Source: Pholiota molesta (taxonomy: Eukaryota; Basidiomycota; Agaricomycetes; Agaricales; Strophariaceae). From it: a stretch of 64,000 nt of DNA. Positions 1 through 10,579 of this stretch are shown piece by piece. Positions within the stretch are counted from its first letter, which is position 1, and the number at the start of each line of letters is the position of its first letter. The stretch covers positions 62,001-126,000 of the forward strand of contig JACGCK010000023.1 in assembly GCA_014925825.1 (NCBI GenBank), given 5' to 3'. The notes below the pieces were generated by a model. That model did not search any database. It saw only the letters and a program-made list of their open reading frames with translations, and was not told the origin of the DNA. The position numbers and the translations under genes are program-made.

Positions 1-194
1 CCTACCTTGTGCTCCTTCTTGGTCTCTACGGCCGCACGAGTAGAGAGGAAGATAAGAGGACTGTACAGAAGTAATTGTCAGAACATGGTATTGAATGATC
101 CGGGGCCGGGACGAGAGAGGACGGACTAGGTCGCGGTCATGGCCACAATGCCTCCGGCGGCACCAGCAGCGGAATGGATAACAGAGTCACTCAT
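1..194 (-). CDS. PMP47: Peroxisomal adenine-nucleotide carrier PMP47-like, 5' end only
   Basis: Mitochondrial-carrier-family (SLC25A17/PMP47) protein, expected in the peroxisomal membrane importing ATP and cofactors. Only the N-terminus is inside the window; the gene continues to the left. Exon 1 (194 to 127) begins MSDSVIHSAAGAAGGIVAM, a start typical of fungal PMP47. It is followed by an intron (126 to 61) with donor GTCCGT and acceptor CTGTACAG. Exon 2 (60 to 6) encodes YPLIFLSTRAAVETKKEHK, which carries the degenerate first carrier signature in helix 1 (P-x-x-x-x-x-R). A second intron begins at 5 (GTAGG) at the window edge. No frame break is seen. Family call is confident; substrate is inferred from the family. 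Confidence 0.82.
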
Positions 195-471
195 TTTCCA
201 GATATTATGCGAGGAGGAAGAAGGGATGTAGTTAAGAGTAGAGGAGAAGGCAAGTTCATTTATGTGTCGGGTATCCGGGTTTGAAATGAGATAGAGCGCG
301 ACAACTGACGTCCTGCGAAGCAAATCACATGTTCGCCTCGGAAACAAAATCAATCGACCTCGGGTGTCCCATGCTATCCCAGTTCCGTACGGTAACTGCC
401 CAAACTCCCGTTTGTATTATAAAATTTGTACATTGAATACCTTCTCAGTTACCACAAGCTTGTGAATAATC

Positions 472-3400
472 CTACAACTTCTTCAACAATTTCTGCATCT
501 CTTCAACATCTTTTGCGAACCCATTTCCGCTTGAACCTGGACCCGCGTTGTCGTTCTTGTGTGGCCCGTTATATACTCCTCCATCTGGAGAGGTGTTCCT
601 TCCATCATCTCTGTGAAGCCAATCATCCAGTTGGGTAGAAATAGAACGCGCTTTCAGTTTGAAGTGGGTTTGAATGATATCAGCGAATGGCTCAGGTGGA
701 TTTTTCAAATTCCCAAGCATCTATGGTAACCAATCATTGACTTTGTATCCATCGCAATGCTACTATATTCACTTACTGCAGTTTTCACTACCATACGACG
801 CACGTTGGCAGAATCTATCCAAATGTCAGCGGCGCAGATCGGCAGGACATTGCACAGAAAAACTTACAAGCCATCGAGTTAGCGCTACCACCCGCTCCTG
901 CCCAAGATGGCTCATTCAAGTATGGCTCGTCACAAAGTATCATTGATTGAATGGAAATTAAGACCTGAGAATCCCCATTACTGGAAATGTGATTTCATAT
1001 AAAATGCTACGGACCTGTAACAGAGTGGACCTCCCAGCCACCCACCCAGGCCCTTGCCAAGTACCGAGGAGCGACAGACAAACTTTGCCATCCTATACAA
1101 CAATCTCAGAATCACCATGATACACATCTATGACCGACTTACCGCGTATAAGTTGGGATTGAAACGGAATTTCCCGCCGTTGGTCTATGGACATAGTATG
1201 AGAATATGTCCGCAATAAAAGCGCACTTTGCTTACCGTCATGTACTTCACACTTGGCGGAGATTGGTTATAGCTCGGTCCCAAGAAAATGTCGAACAAGA
1301 AACTGCGACATAAATCAAGAAAATTCCTTGAAGGTATATTTATTATGACTTACCATCCATTGTGGTATCTAAGAGAATAGCATTCAATTAACACGTTTAC
1401 ATTTTTTCAAAAAAGAGAACGTACGGTGTCCCTTCCGGTCCCGTTATCAAAGCTTTGATAACATCGACTCGACTTTCATCGACTCTCAAGAATATAGAGG
1501 ACCCCCACGAGACGGGAAGATTGGTGGTGAGGATAGCCAGCTATGCATAAATCAGCGCAAATACATTAGCATTCAGAAAATAAGCAAACCTCTTTCGCAA
1601 TAGCCAATGACCGCTTCGGAATATCAGATCCAGCCAGCATGCGTGCTTCATTGTCAAAGTAAAACTTGTAATGTGGGGTCGGGTCTGTTTCATCCGTCGA
1701 TTCCGCGTCGAAGGAATGGACATGTCACAGTATTCGAATCTGACTCGCGTCGCCCAGTCTACGTAAGTTTTTTGGCGCTCCTCGTCAGAAGTCCCAGGTA
1801 CAATGTGGTATTGCGGCATAGACGATGATGATGATGAGATTGTAGGAAGCGAAGCGTGAAGACGATCCACAAATGCGTCGCCTTTCGTGTCCCTCAGGGA
1901 GCGGTCAATAGCTTTGACGGTAGCCAGTATGCGCTGACAGAAATGCAGCAGCTTCTGGTTATCATCGGAAACCGCGACCGTCGTTTCTTCCACCGCTTTC
2001 TCTCTCATGTCGAGCGTCATTCGCTTCTGTTCTCGGTAAGTTCTTCTGTGGATGTGGTGTCTGCTGGTTTGGTGCCTTCCAGCCCCTTCACGGCAGCTTG
2101 AGCCTGATTGCGATGCCTTCCAACAGCTCCCGAGGACTTGAACTGCCTTCGTATACTATGGTGCGCTCCCGGATCTGATTATTCTTAGCGGTGATTGCTT
2201 TTACAGAACTTACAACCATAATGGGCATGGCCATCATGCTAGCAAGAGCTTCATGATTAGAAATCGTCTGCACAAGAACCACTGTCAATACCCAACGAAA
2301 ATAAAGATACAGGCAAAGCTTTACCTCTAACCATTCCAAAAGCTCGAAGTATAGCACCGATCGATCGGACATATCTGCCAAAGAATCATTTTGAAGAAGT
2401 CTGATGCAGACGTGGTTGAACCGTCTGCGGAGGTGGGCCAGTGTCGTTGGATGAACAAGATAATCGCTCGTCCGACCACCGCCTTCGCGATTAGATTCGG
2501 CAGGAAGGTTCGTATTACACCAAGTAGTTTCGCAATTTTCTCATCTTTCTTTCTTTGGGCGTCAATTGCTATTAATTGACCTGTGTGCTAGAAGAAGAAA
2601 ATCAGCATGAATAAAATTGTATCCATGAGAACATACATCCTCCACAATATCCCCATCATATCCAATGCCACCTTTGCTTCGCTTCGCCTGGTTATTCGCA
2701 TAGTATAAAATATCTCCGTCATCGTTCTCTGCCGGACCAGAGTCAGTCTTTCGCCGTTTATTATTCCGTGATGAAGTATCTGCAGTCTCCAGGGTCTCTT
2801 GGTTCTGTTTGTTGAAGATATTGTCCAGCATGGTCAATCCGACACCCAGGATCACACCTTGCAGATCGGCACAATGGAAAAGCGGGTCTTCACGCGTGCT
2901 TGAGTGTTTCTCAGCGTCCACCGAAACAGGTTCCCCGCATGCTAAACAAACTTTGGAGTGGCATCGTGGACAGACTTTGGTCACACTGCCTCGTAGACGA
3001 TCGATGTATGTCGAAAAATCGGTCTAGAAATCCATTCGTACAGCTGACAGTTAGAACAAGTTCAAGCACGACTTACATGTAGCGCAAAGAAATCCCCCTT
3101 CGAACGAGGAATGGAGGCGCCACAATCTTGCGGACAGGGGCAGGTCGGAGTGCTGAGCTGAGAGTATAAGCCGAACAAAAACATTTGCTCTCCGCCTTCA
3201 GGACATCCTTTCATCCATTGCCCTTGCGTTAGGAGTGGAATAGTCTCGTGCGTCTCGGGTACAACCATAGTTTCCGGATATTCATCGATCTCAATGACTT
3301 CTTCTCTTCTGTCTTTTGAAAAGAAAATGCCTGATAGCGATTGTTGTAAATGACATGTTATAGACATCGAGGAATGTAACAGTCAAATATACTTGCCGGC

Positions 3401-3914
3401 ATATGGATCAACTTGGGCGTTTGCTCCTGTATTGGCCGTCGTGTCTTTCATAGGGTCGGAATCAGAATCATAATCGACATAGTCTCCTCCATCTATATGG
3501 GCGAATGTCACTGACGACCGTAAGCTGTTCATACGGGCGCACGTACCGTCATCGCTGCCTTCCTGAGCCGCCTCTTCATCTGAGTCCATGTTTGCGTCTT
3601 CATCCTCGTCCTCTGCGGGTGTCTTTAATATCCTTATCAACAATCACGCATAGATCAAACCAGAAAATAGACTATACCACAGGACGGAGGGGGATAGGCA
3701 TTGATGTCTCCATATCGTCGTCCTTTATATGATCGAATTTGCCTTCGAAGAATCGTTCGGCAGCCTGTTCAACATCCTTGTATTGCTTCAACGCAGCACG
3801 CGCCTGCGCATGCGTTGCTCCCTAGTAATGGAATGGCGATGAGAACGACTGTTCATAACTCCCGGATCTAGATTACAGACCATCTCCACAAGCTGTTGGA
3901 TCTCGGTCGCAGAC
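472..3914 (-). CDS. UBA / IBR-like zinc / UBC (E2-fold) fusion protein
   Basis: Predicted ubiquitin-conjugating protein of the BIRC6/UBE2O-type E2 group. Domains in order: an N-terminal UBA-like segment (MSATEIQQLVEM... then VEQAAERFFEGKF); an acidic linker; a cysteine-rich region resembling an IBR (CPCPQDCGASIP, CPRCHSKVCLACGEP, then HC); a linker; and a C-terminal UBC fold with FLFDIFLGPSYNQSPPSVKY, FRFNPNLY and the active-site loop DGKVCLSLLGTW (catalytic Cys). About 16 short introns are needed, including one GC-AG intron (3396 to 3331) and donors GTCTGT at 3880 and GTCCGT at 1014. Three single-base frame corrections are required near 2500, 2106 and 2032. Each fits loss of one C or G from a short run, and the protein on both sides is well conserved in character, so I treat the gene as intact. 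The chain could conjugate ubiquitin with a built-in substrate- or ubiquitin-binding part; activity is inferred. Confidence 0.8.
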
Positions 3915-4445
3915 ATTGTGGGGAGAGTAGCGTTGTGGAGGATATGCGAAGAACAGCTGCCGTATATGTGCCTTTCAAGTTCTTTCAAGTTGTGGTTGGA
4001 GATCGTTTCAAATTGAACTGCTAGAAAGGTTACGTAATGAGCATTATGAACGTTGCTCGTCTGTGGCTCTTTGGTGGCTCTAGAACACCAAGATATTTGA
4101 TTTCAACGTCAACTAGACAATAAAAGACGACACAGTGCCGTACGTAGCGAGGAGGGTATGGAATGCTGTGATTACAGAAAGAAGCCCTATGGCAATACCA
4201 ATAAAAATAGAGAGCAGTGATAAAGTTGAAAAGAGTCGATAACACAGTTGTCGGTCGGGTGGAATAGTTAAGAACACCAAAAAGTGAAAGCGGTAATATA
4301 TGGATAGTGCGGTCCAAGTAGATGGTCCAGTTGGATACGAAATAGAGAATAAATCACACTTTCCGAGTACACTTTGCACAAACGCTAAACACCTAAAATA
4401 CCAGAGGAAAAGAGAGGGGGGGGAGAGAGAAGAAAGCAAGCTTTA
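3915..4445. other. Intergenic: promoter of UBC-fusion gene and 3' region of OPY2
   Basis: Lies between two minus-strand genes. It holds a purine-rich tract (about 4404-4438), i.e. a pyrimidine tract on the sense strand just after the OPY2 stop. Open frames here (e.g. 4113-4439 minus, hydrophobic) lack a supported start and family resemblance. No gene seen. Confidence 0.5.
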
Positions 4446-6443
4446 CTACTTCTTCCTAGGCATAGCAGCATCACGATCGAAAGCTAGAGGGTAGGACGAC
4501 AGGTCGCTTGTGAGCGCCAGGGTGTCGAGACTTGCGCGTTGACGGCCGAACGAAGAGGGTGCAGGCGCACTCTCAGTGGTAGGTTCGGATTCGATCTGGA
4601 AAGGGAAGGAGCCTATCCCGAAGATGCCGTCGAAAGTTGAGATCCGGTCGAGAGACCCAACAAAGCGCGCCTGTCGGGTGGTGCTGGAAGAGAATCAGCG
4701 AGAGGATCTTTCGACATAAATGCCATCTTGTTTGGCTCCGCCGTGAACGATTGTGTATTGAGTGGGGACGGCGGCGCGACAACAAAGGTATGTTTATGCA
4801 GTGGAGAAGTGGAACCGTTAGTGAATGATTGCTGTGCCAGTGGCGATGCTGGCGGCGATCTAATAGGTCGGTCTGAAATAGGAGAAGGAGGGACGAAGGG
4901 GAAAGATTCCAAGATAGAATCTGCGCGTGTGGATGTTGCTGAAAGCACAGAGGAATTTGAAATCCTCCGCCTATCCAGCCCTTGAGCCTGTGCTTGAGCT
5001 TGAGCGTGAGCCAGAGCGCGCTGTTGCTGCTCCTGCAGAGTTCCGGGATGATTGGAAGGCGGGGTGACCAATCGTCCCATAGTTGTCCTGTATGAGTTTG
5101 CACTGGCGGGAGTTTTTAGGCCAACATTGACACGCGTAGCGCTGGCGATGTCAATAACGGAGCCTGCCTGCGTGCTCATACTGGAAGGGCGCTCATTAGT
5201 AGAACGTGACCAAGGTTGTTTCGGAATTGTGAGGTCCCATTCAGTGCCCGCAGATTCTTCTTGCGTAGAGAGATGCTTGAACGTCAGATTAGATGGATCG
5301 GCAGATGTAGCATACTCTGCTTGTGTCGAGATGTGCTTATCCGCAAAAGGATCGGTCGTTTCGTGGCTTTCTTCCGATTCTTCCCTCTCTTCCCGCAGCA
5401 TATCATTGGGTCCAAACGAAGTGGCCGCAAGAGGCGATTTAACAACTGGCTTGCTATACGCAGGGGGCGGCTTCAAAGAGTCGGAAGAGTTATTCGCCGA
5501 ATTGAGTGAGCCAGCACTGATGACTTCGGCCTTGACAACGCCGACGACTTGACGAACTCCTTTGGTTGGGGTCATAATCATAGGTGCTTCGTTCAAAAAG
5601 TCGCTGGAATAGCTAGCACTTGACATGTACGAATTTCTCGACGAGATGCCCGAGATGCCAGAAATTGTGGAATGATTATATCCATTGGTTGAACGAAGAT
5701 TATCGTGAGAAACATTGACATGATCGAGATTGAGATTGAGCTCTGGAGACCGAGCTGGGCGAACAGGGAGCGATGAAGAGGCAGCTGAATTGGTTTCAGA
5801 CTGCGAAAGAGATCCGCGGTTGGAACCTGGAGGAACAAACGCAATCTGTATGACATTGGTAGCTTCTGTGCCCGCTGTTTGGATAGAGCTGGCATCTTCG
5901 AATGGATTGCTGATGAATCCATCCGGGGGATGGGAAGTATTGGAGTGGGGGTCGAGGTCGATAGTAGTGCTGGAACGAGTCGAATACACTCTAACGGTGT
6001 CCCGTTCAGACACTGATTTTTCCGTGGGATCTGGCCGATTGAGGACAGTCTCTGCCGGCGCGGGTATATCCTTCTTGACTTCGCGTACACTTGAGCGGTT
6101 TCTGCGCACAAGCGTGCGTTTTCGATGATGGAGAAAGAGGAATATGACGATAGCAAAGAAAATGGCAACGCCGATTATGCTTCCAGCGACGGCACCTTTG
6201 CTGACCCCCCCTTTCGCTTGTGCAGGAGCTGCCCTCGGTATGCACTGGTTGAACGGACAAGTGGTACAGTTTCTGTAAGATGTTGGTTAGGATATAAGAC
6301 CAGCACGATGGGCCCGCGACGGACCTGTTAATTCGAACGCAATCCTCGTTCGCAGCACAGCTACATGGGAGAGGATCGGAGCAGCCTGCGAGGGAGATGC
6401 AGTTGGAGTCGTCCTGGCGGGGGAAAAGAGGATAAGGATGCAT
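4446..6443 (-). CDS. OPY2: OPY2-like membrane anchor of the HOG/Ste50 pathway
   Basis: Single-pass plasma-membrane protein; in yeast Opy2 anchors Ste50/Ste11 for osmostress MAPK signalling. The N-terminus (from ATG 6443) is a cysteine-rich ectodomain with eight Cys: SNCISLAGC, DPLPCSCAANEDC, then NCTTCPFNQC after an intron (from 6324, donor GTCCGT). A Gly-rich lead into one membrane span follows (GSIIGVAIFFAIVIFLFL) with basic residues after it (HHRKR), then a long Ser/Thr/Pro-rich cytoplasmic tail. The tail ends with conserved-looking blocks RFVGSLDRISTFDGIFGIGS and DRDAAMPRKK. Reaching that end needs a frame correction near 4670, best explained by one G missing from GGG; a very short intron there is a weaker alternative. 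Starts about 190 bp from the divergent CAF16 gene. The tail's partner-binding role is inferred from the family. Confidence 0.72.
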
Positions 6444-6485
6444 AGTACAGAAAAGAGCGTGAAGACGAAGGGGAAAGGGAGAGAA

Positions 6486-6523
6486 GGGCGGGACGGGGGC
6501 GGGCGGCGGTGGGAAGGGGAGGG
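6486..6523 (+). promoter_or_regulatory. G-run tract with G-quadruplex potential in OPY2/CAF16 divergent promoter
   Basis: Between the divergent start codons (OPY2 at 6443, CAF16 at 6633) there is a purine tract whose G-runs of three or more are separated by 1-7 nt: 6486-6488, 6490-6492, 6495-6499, 6501-6503, then 6511-6513, 6516-6519 and 6521-6523. The first four already satisfy the usual G3N1-7 quadruplex rule. Function is not shown by sequence alone. Confidence 0.45.
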
Positions 6524-6632
6524 AGGAGAGGTGGAAACCAATTTGAGTCCCAATAGTTGCACAGCTGCCGTGGGAATATCACGTCGGCACTGCTGCGATC
6601 CTGATCTTATGTCAGCAGACATCCTTCTCTCT

Positions 6633-7757
6633 ATGTCTGTCATCTCCATCTCCAATCTCACCTATGCCTACAACTCTTTTTCTCCCCCGTCCCTCATAGA
6701 CATCAACATCGCCCTCCCCAAAGCCTCGCGTACCATCCTTATCGGCGCTAATGGCGCAGGAAAGTCTACGCTCTTGCAGCTCCTGGCAGGCAAGAAACTC
6801 ATCGGGGACGGCGCTGACGTGAGGATCAAGGACCAGGATGTATTTAGAAAATCTCCGGCGGGGGTCACTTTCTTAGGCACCGAATGGTTGGCTGATCCAC
6901 TCGGCATCTGCATTCTCTTATACCACTCTCTAGGGCTATGAATCCAGTCGTGCGCGGAGACATTGGCGTATCTGAGTTCCTTGACTCCGTTGGCGGCTAT
7001 CGATACAAAGAACGCCGAGATCTCCTGCTTGATCTTCTCGATGTTGATCTGAGTTGGCGCATGCACAAAATATCAGACGGTGAACGCCGTAGAGTACAGC
7101 TCTGTTTCGGGCTAATGGCTCCGTGGGATATCTTGCTCCTTGACGAGGTCCGTCACCTGCTTGCCAGATGGGCACCTCTTTAATCTATCTTCTAGGTCAC
7201 TGTTGATTTAGATGTTCTCGTCCGAGATGATCTTCTTAAATTTCTCAAGGCGATAGCGAGGCGCGAGGAGCAACATCCTTTGCAAGTGTCACACTATCAG
7301 CAACAAGGATTGCTATTTATTCTTGCCTGTATTTATAGATGCCACCCATATTTTCGATGGCCTAAATGATTTCCCAACACATGTTGCACATATGCGCTTC
7401 GGGTCGTTTGTTACACTTCCAACACCGTGGCCCCTACCGAACAGCACAGCTTTACCCACAAATCTGCCAGTCACGACCCCTCTGTATAACATAGCGCTTC
7501 AATGGCTAAAAGAGGATCGGGAGTAAGTCGGGAACTCGAACGGCAAGGAAAGAAAGTCCCCCGCGGGGCTCGCAGAAACGAGGCAAGTTGTTCTATATTC
7601 CTAAGTATGTGCTTATCTCGATCAAATTTCTTCAGGCTGTACCATCTGACTCGGAGACATTCTATAGAAAGTGAACAGCTTTGCTTTCGTTCTAAATCTG
7701 CAAGTACTTCTGACATTCCTAACTTCTTTTACATATAGATACGACTACAGTCACTAA
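6633..7757 (+). CDS. CAF16: CAF16-like ABC-type ATPase (non-membrane)
   Basis: Soluble ABC ATPase of the Caf16 family, linked in yeast to the CCR4-NOT complex. Visible motifs: Walker [12 protein letters not shown], signature [10 protein letters not shown], Walker B ILLLDEVTVDLD, and the H-loop region [10 protein letters not shown]-terminal blocks [11 protein letters not shown] and [11 protein letters not shown] are typical of the family. Start ATG 6633 is preferred; an in-frame ATG at 6609 would add eight residues. Introns include a GTCCGT donor (7148) and two GC-AG introns (7282-7338 and 7583-7635). The last exon encodes KYDYSH and the stop at 7755. Frame corrections are needed near 7253, 7273 and 7520; the first two are each explained by one missing C in CC. 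No transmembrane segments, as expected. Confidence 0.85.
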
Positions 7758-8577
7758 TTTATCAACGGACGACCATGGGAGATGCGGAAGGAGATTAGAG
7801 ATACCAATCTAGGGATAGATGCCAGCACATACTTTCAACAAGTGCGACCACTTTCAACAAGAGTTCAACGGATCTAGAGTGTCTTCAAATAATGGTTTAT
7901 TACATACTTCACTATGTAGATAGTTGCGTGCTCCTAACGAGCAATCGTAGCAAGCTTACTGTTATTCGAACCAGAATAAAGAATGTTTCTTCATTTCTGC
8001 TTACATAATCTGTTACCCCAGAGTTGTTGAACTTCGATTGAACTTTGACCAAACTTCCACTACTGAAAATTGTTTGGAAACCTCCCTCTTGCTATCACCT
8101 CGTTTAAACCGGTATATTTTATGTAAACTGACGCTCGCCGCCGTAAAACTGCTGTCCTATCAACTCGAAATATTTTCAGCACAAGATCTCGAATCGGCAT
8201 CGCTGATACAGCCATCATACAGGAAGCTTACTAGTATTGCCACAACACACCGGAGAATGATCATAGCTCGGGAAAACTAAATCTGAGCAAGAATGAGAGG
8301 CGGCAAACATTCTAATAATTGAATCCATTCGAAAGCTCAAGTAGAAGTAAAAGTAAAACCAGGGGGAAGAGATAAATTCATTCTTTCTCATTTTGGTCCG
8401 GCGCTTATTTTCCAGTCAGTGTCTCCGCTCAAATTGGCATGATTGAAAAAGCTTCTAGAAGAGACCTCCCGTGGGAACTCCCGCCTTTGTCGTTCTGAGC
8501 GTTCAACTTGATTAACGCAAGACCATCCCTCATAGATTGCATCGTGTACAGAATACACATACTATCCACTCAGGCAA
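7758..8577. other. Intergenic, no gene seen
   Basis: AT-rich spacer between two plus-strand genes; presumably the CAF16 3' end and the promoter of the next gene. An 80-codon open frame at 8038-8280 shows no family resemblance and no splice context. A short AGTAGAAGTAAAAGTAAAA simple stretch lies near 8341-8360. Confidence 0.5.
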
Positions 8578-10290
8578 ATGAATCGTTACTTGGACGAATC
8601 TCAAAAGAGGGGCAAAAAGCCCCGATGTACAAAATGTGGGGCAGCAATAGGGGAAGCCACCACAACGCTTGCCCACCTTACAGATCGAATCGTATGTGCT
8701 CGCATTCAAGTATGTCATTTCTATCTAACCCAAACCGTTTTAAGTGTGTAAACTGCACGCTCGGCGATGAGATCGTATTTGCTCTGGTCAAGATCAGAGA
8801 ACTAATCGACAAAGCTGATGATGAAGGCGAGTGGACTCTAGAGTTGCGGCGCACATGGGGACGCACAATGGCAAGTCTTAGATCGCGAGCTCATCGTTAT
8901 ATATTGACATTAATGGACAGGGCGAGCTTTTGAGAACCGCTGCAGATATTCCTCGCCATTTATTCCCCGCAACATATGAAGAGATAGAGGCACTCATAAC
9001 CGGCTTCAAGGACTCTTTGAAGCAAGAGGCGAACGCAGGAGTGCGAACCTTCCTGCAAGGGAATATATCCAGTTTGAGGACGATACAAAACAAGTTCCAT
9101 TCTGCGGTTGCTGGGGAATTTGGCGACGAAGATTCAGATATTATGGAAGACCAAGACGAGAGCAATTTCGTTCTAGCTACAAAGGAAAAGGGAAATGCCA
9201 AACAAGGAACGACTATATTGACTTCGCCCAGGTCGAGCAACCCCGACGCTAAAGGAGCGCGTAAGACAGCAAAAAAAAACAGTACTCCAAACGCCGAAGG
9301 CGCTAATAGTGCATCAAGAGAGGGTGGGTTGAGTTTAAACGATGCTACAAGGTCCCTTGGCTTCGATAATCGCTATCATTATAGGCGAGGATAAAGTATG
9401 TACATATGCTATGCACTTCCAACTTTGCAGGCGCAGCAGCTGACAATCGAAATTCTTTAGTGCAAGTACTGCTTATCCTCGAAAATGAAAACTAGGGATT
9501 GTTTCTTCACCTTGCAATTGACAAATGGGAAAACAAAATGCACCATTTGCAAACATGATAGGAAGCGGTGCGAACCTGCTGAGGGTCCTCAAACAGGCGA
9601 AGTGATCCCGAATGCTGGTCAGATACAACGATGTGCGCTGGGTACTACCCCTTCAACTTCCAGTGGTCCCCAAGCTTCATCAGCGACTCCAAAAAGTAGC
9701 GTTTTGAAACGCAAAGCAACTTCGCCTGTTCAATTTTCGAGTCCATTCAAGCAGCGTCGCACCGAGGACCCTTCTCGTCAGCCTCATATGCAACCGGACG
9801 TGGGTGTTGTCGGGCCAAACCATCTAATTACCGATGCTAGCATTGTCCGGCAAGTGTCGCGCTTGAACACTTCGTTTCAGAGCTTCAATGATGTGAGCCT
9901 CCGCCAGGCGGAGAGTCGCCGAGAGCACGACAAGCAGGAAATAGCCTTCAAAGAGAAGAAGCAGGCCTATGAAGAGAGCAAGAGGGTCTATGAAGAGAGC
10001 AAGCGGACCTATGAAGAAAGCGACGGGCCTATACAGCGAGGCAGGAGTGGTTGGCTAGCAGGTCGAACTCTGCGGGAACAAGTTTGACTGAGGAGGCCAC
10101 AGCATTACTATCTTCAATTCCGCACGATCGCGCTTCGCTGGACATCGCCCCAGAGCTGGAGCGCTTCCACTTAATTTTTACCGAGTTTGAACGTGTTCAG
10201 CGTCAGCTTTCTGCCTCGAATAAGTTCGCTGGGCCTCAGGCGCAGATTTTATTGGATTTGAATGAGTGCATTCGTCGAATCACTCAGTGA
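8578..10290 (+). CDS. Orphan basidiomycete protein with CxxC pairs and YEESKR repeats
   Basis: Not a family I recognise. ATG 8578 opens MNRYLDESQKRGKKPRCTKC, giving a first CxxC; after an intron, ICVNC supplies a second pair, so exons 1-2 could form a zinc ribbon. A helical middle follows (ELRRTWGRTM, then GELLRTAADIPRHLFPATYE after a GC-AG intron at 8871-8920). A second cysteine cluster is CKYC ... CTIC ... RKRC. Then comes a Ser/Pro-rich linker with a basic KRKATSP block (possible nuclear localisation signal), three near-tandem copies of YEESKR-type hexapeptides (about 9965-10025), and a helical C-terminus ending at 10288-10290. Frame corrections are needed near 9385 and 10022 (one base missing in AGCGACGGG restores QEWLASRSN). 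A nucleic-acid or protein-binding role is a guess. Confidence 0.55.
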
Positions 10291-10579
10291 TGGGGAGCTT
10301 CAGCTGACGAATTATGCGGTACTTTGGTTGGTACATGAGCAGTCATTAGTCTCTTGGTGATGTATATATGTATATAGTGCTTCCGTTATTCTGCTATCCT
10401 TGCAATCTCAACCGTTTCGAAAATTTGGACACATAATATGTATGGACGATAATTACACTTGCGCTGCTTAAGTATCATTTATGAGCGGATGTTTCCGATG
10501 AGTATTCCCACCAGCCACAAGGCCTTCAAGTTGGCCCTTGGAGCATTACAACATGCTCAATCATTTCATCCTAAACTAC

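Noticed and set aside
4113..4439. Hydrophobic 108-codon frame on the minus strand downstream of OPY2
   Set aside because: No real ATG at its start, lies in the 3' region of OPY2, and its hydrophobicity follows from a pyrimidine-rich strand.
4668..4706. 32-nt intron in OPY2 (GTCGAAAG to TTCCAG) as the cause of the frame change
   Set aside because: Too short for a fungal spliceosomal intron; a single missing G in GGG explains the frame more simply.
8038..8280. 80-codon open frame (+) between CAF16 and the CxxC orphan
   Set aside because: No family character, no splice signals and AT-rich non-coding composition.
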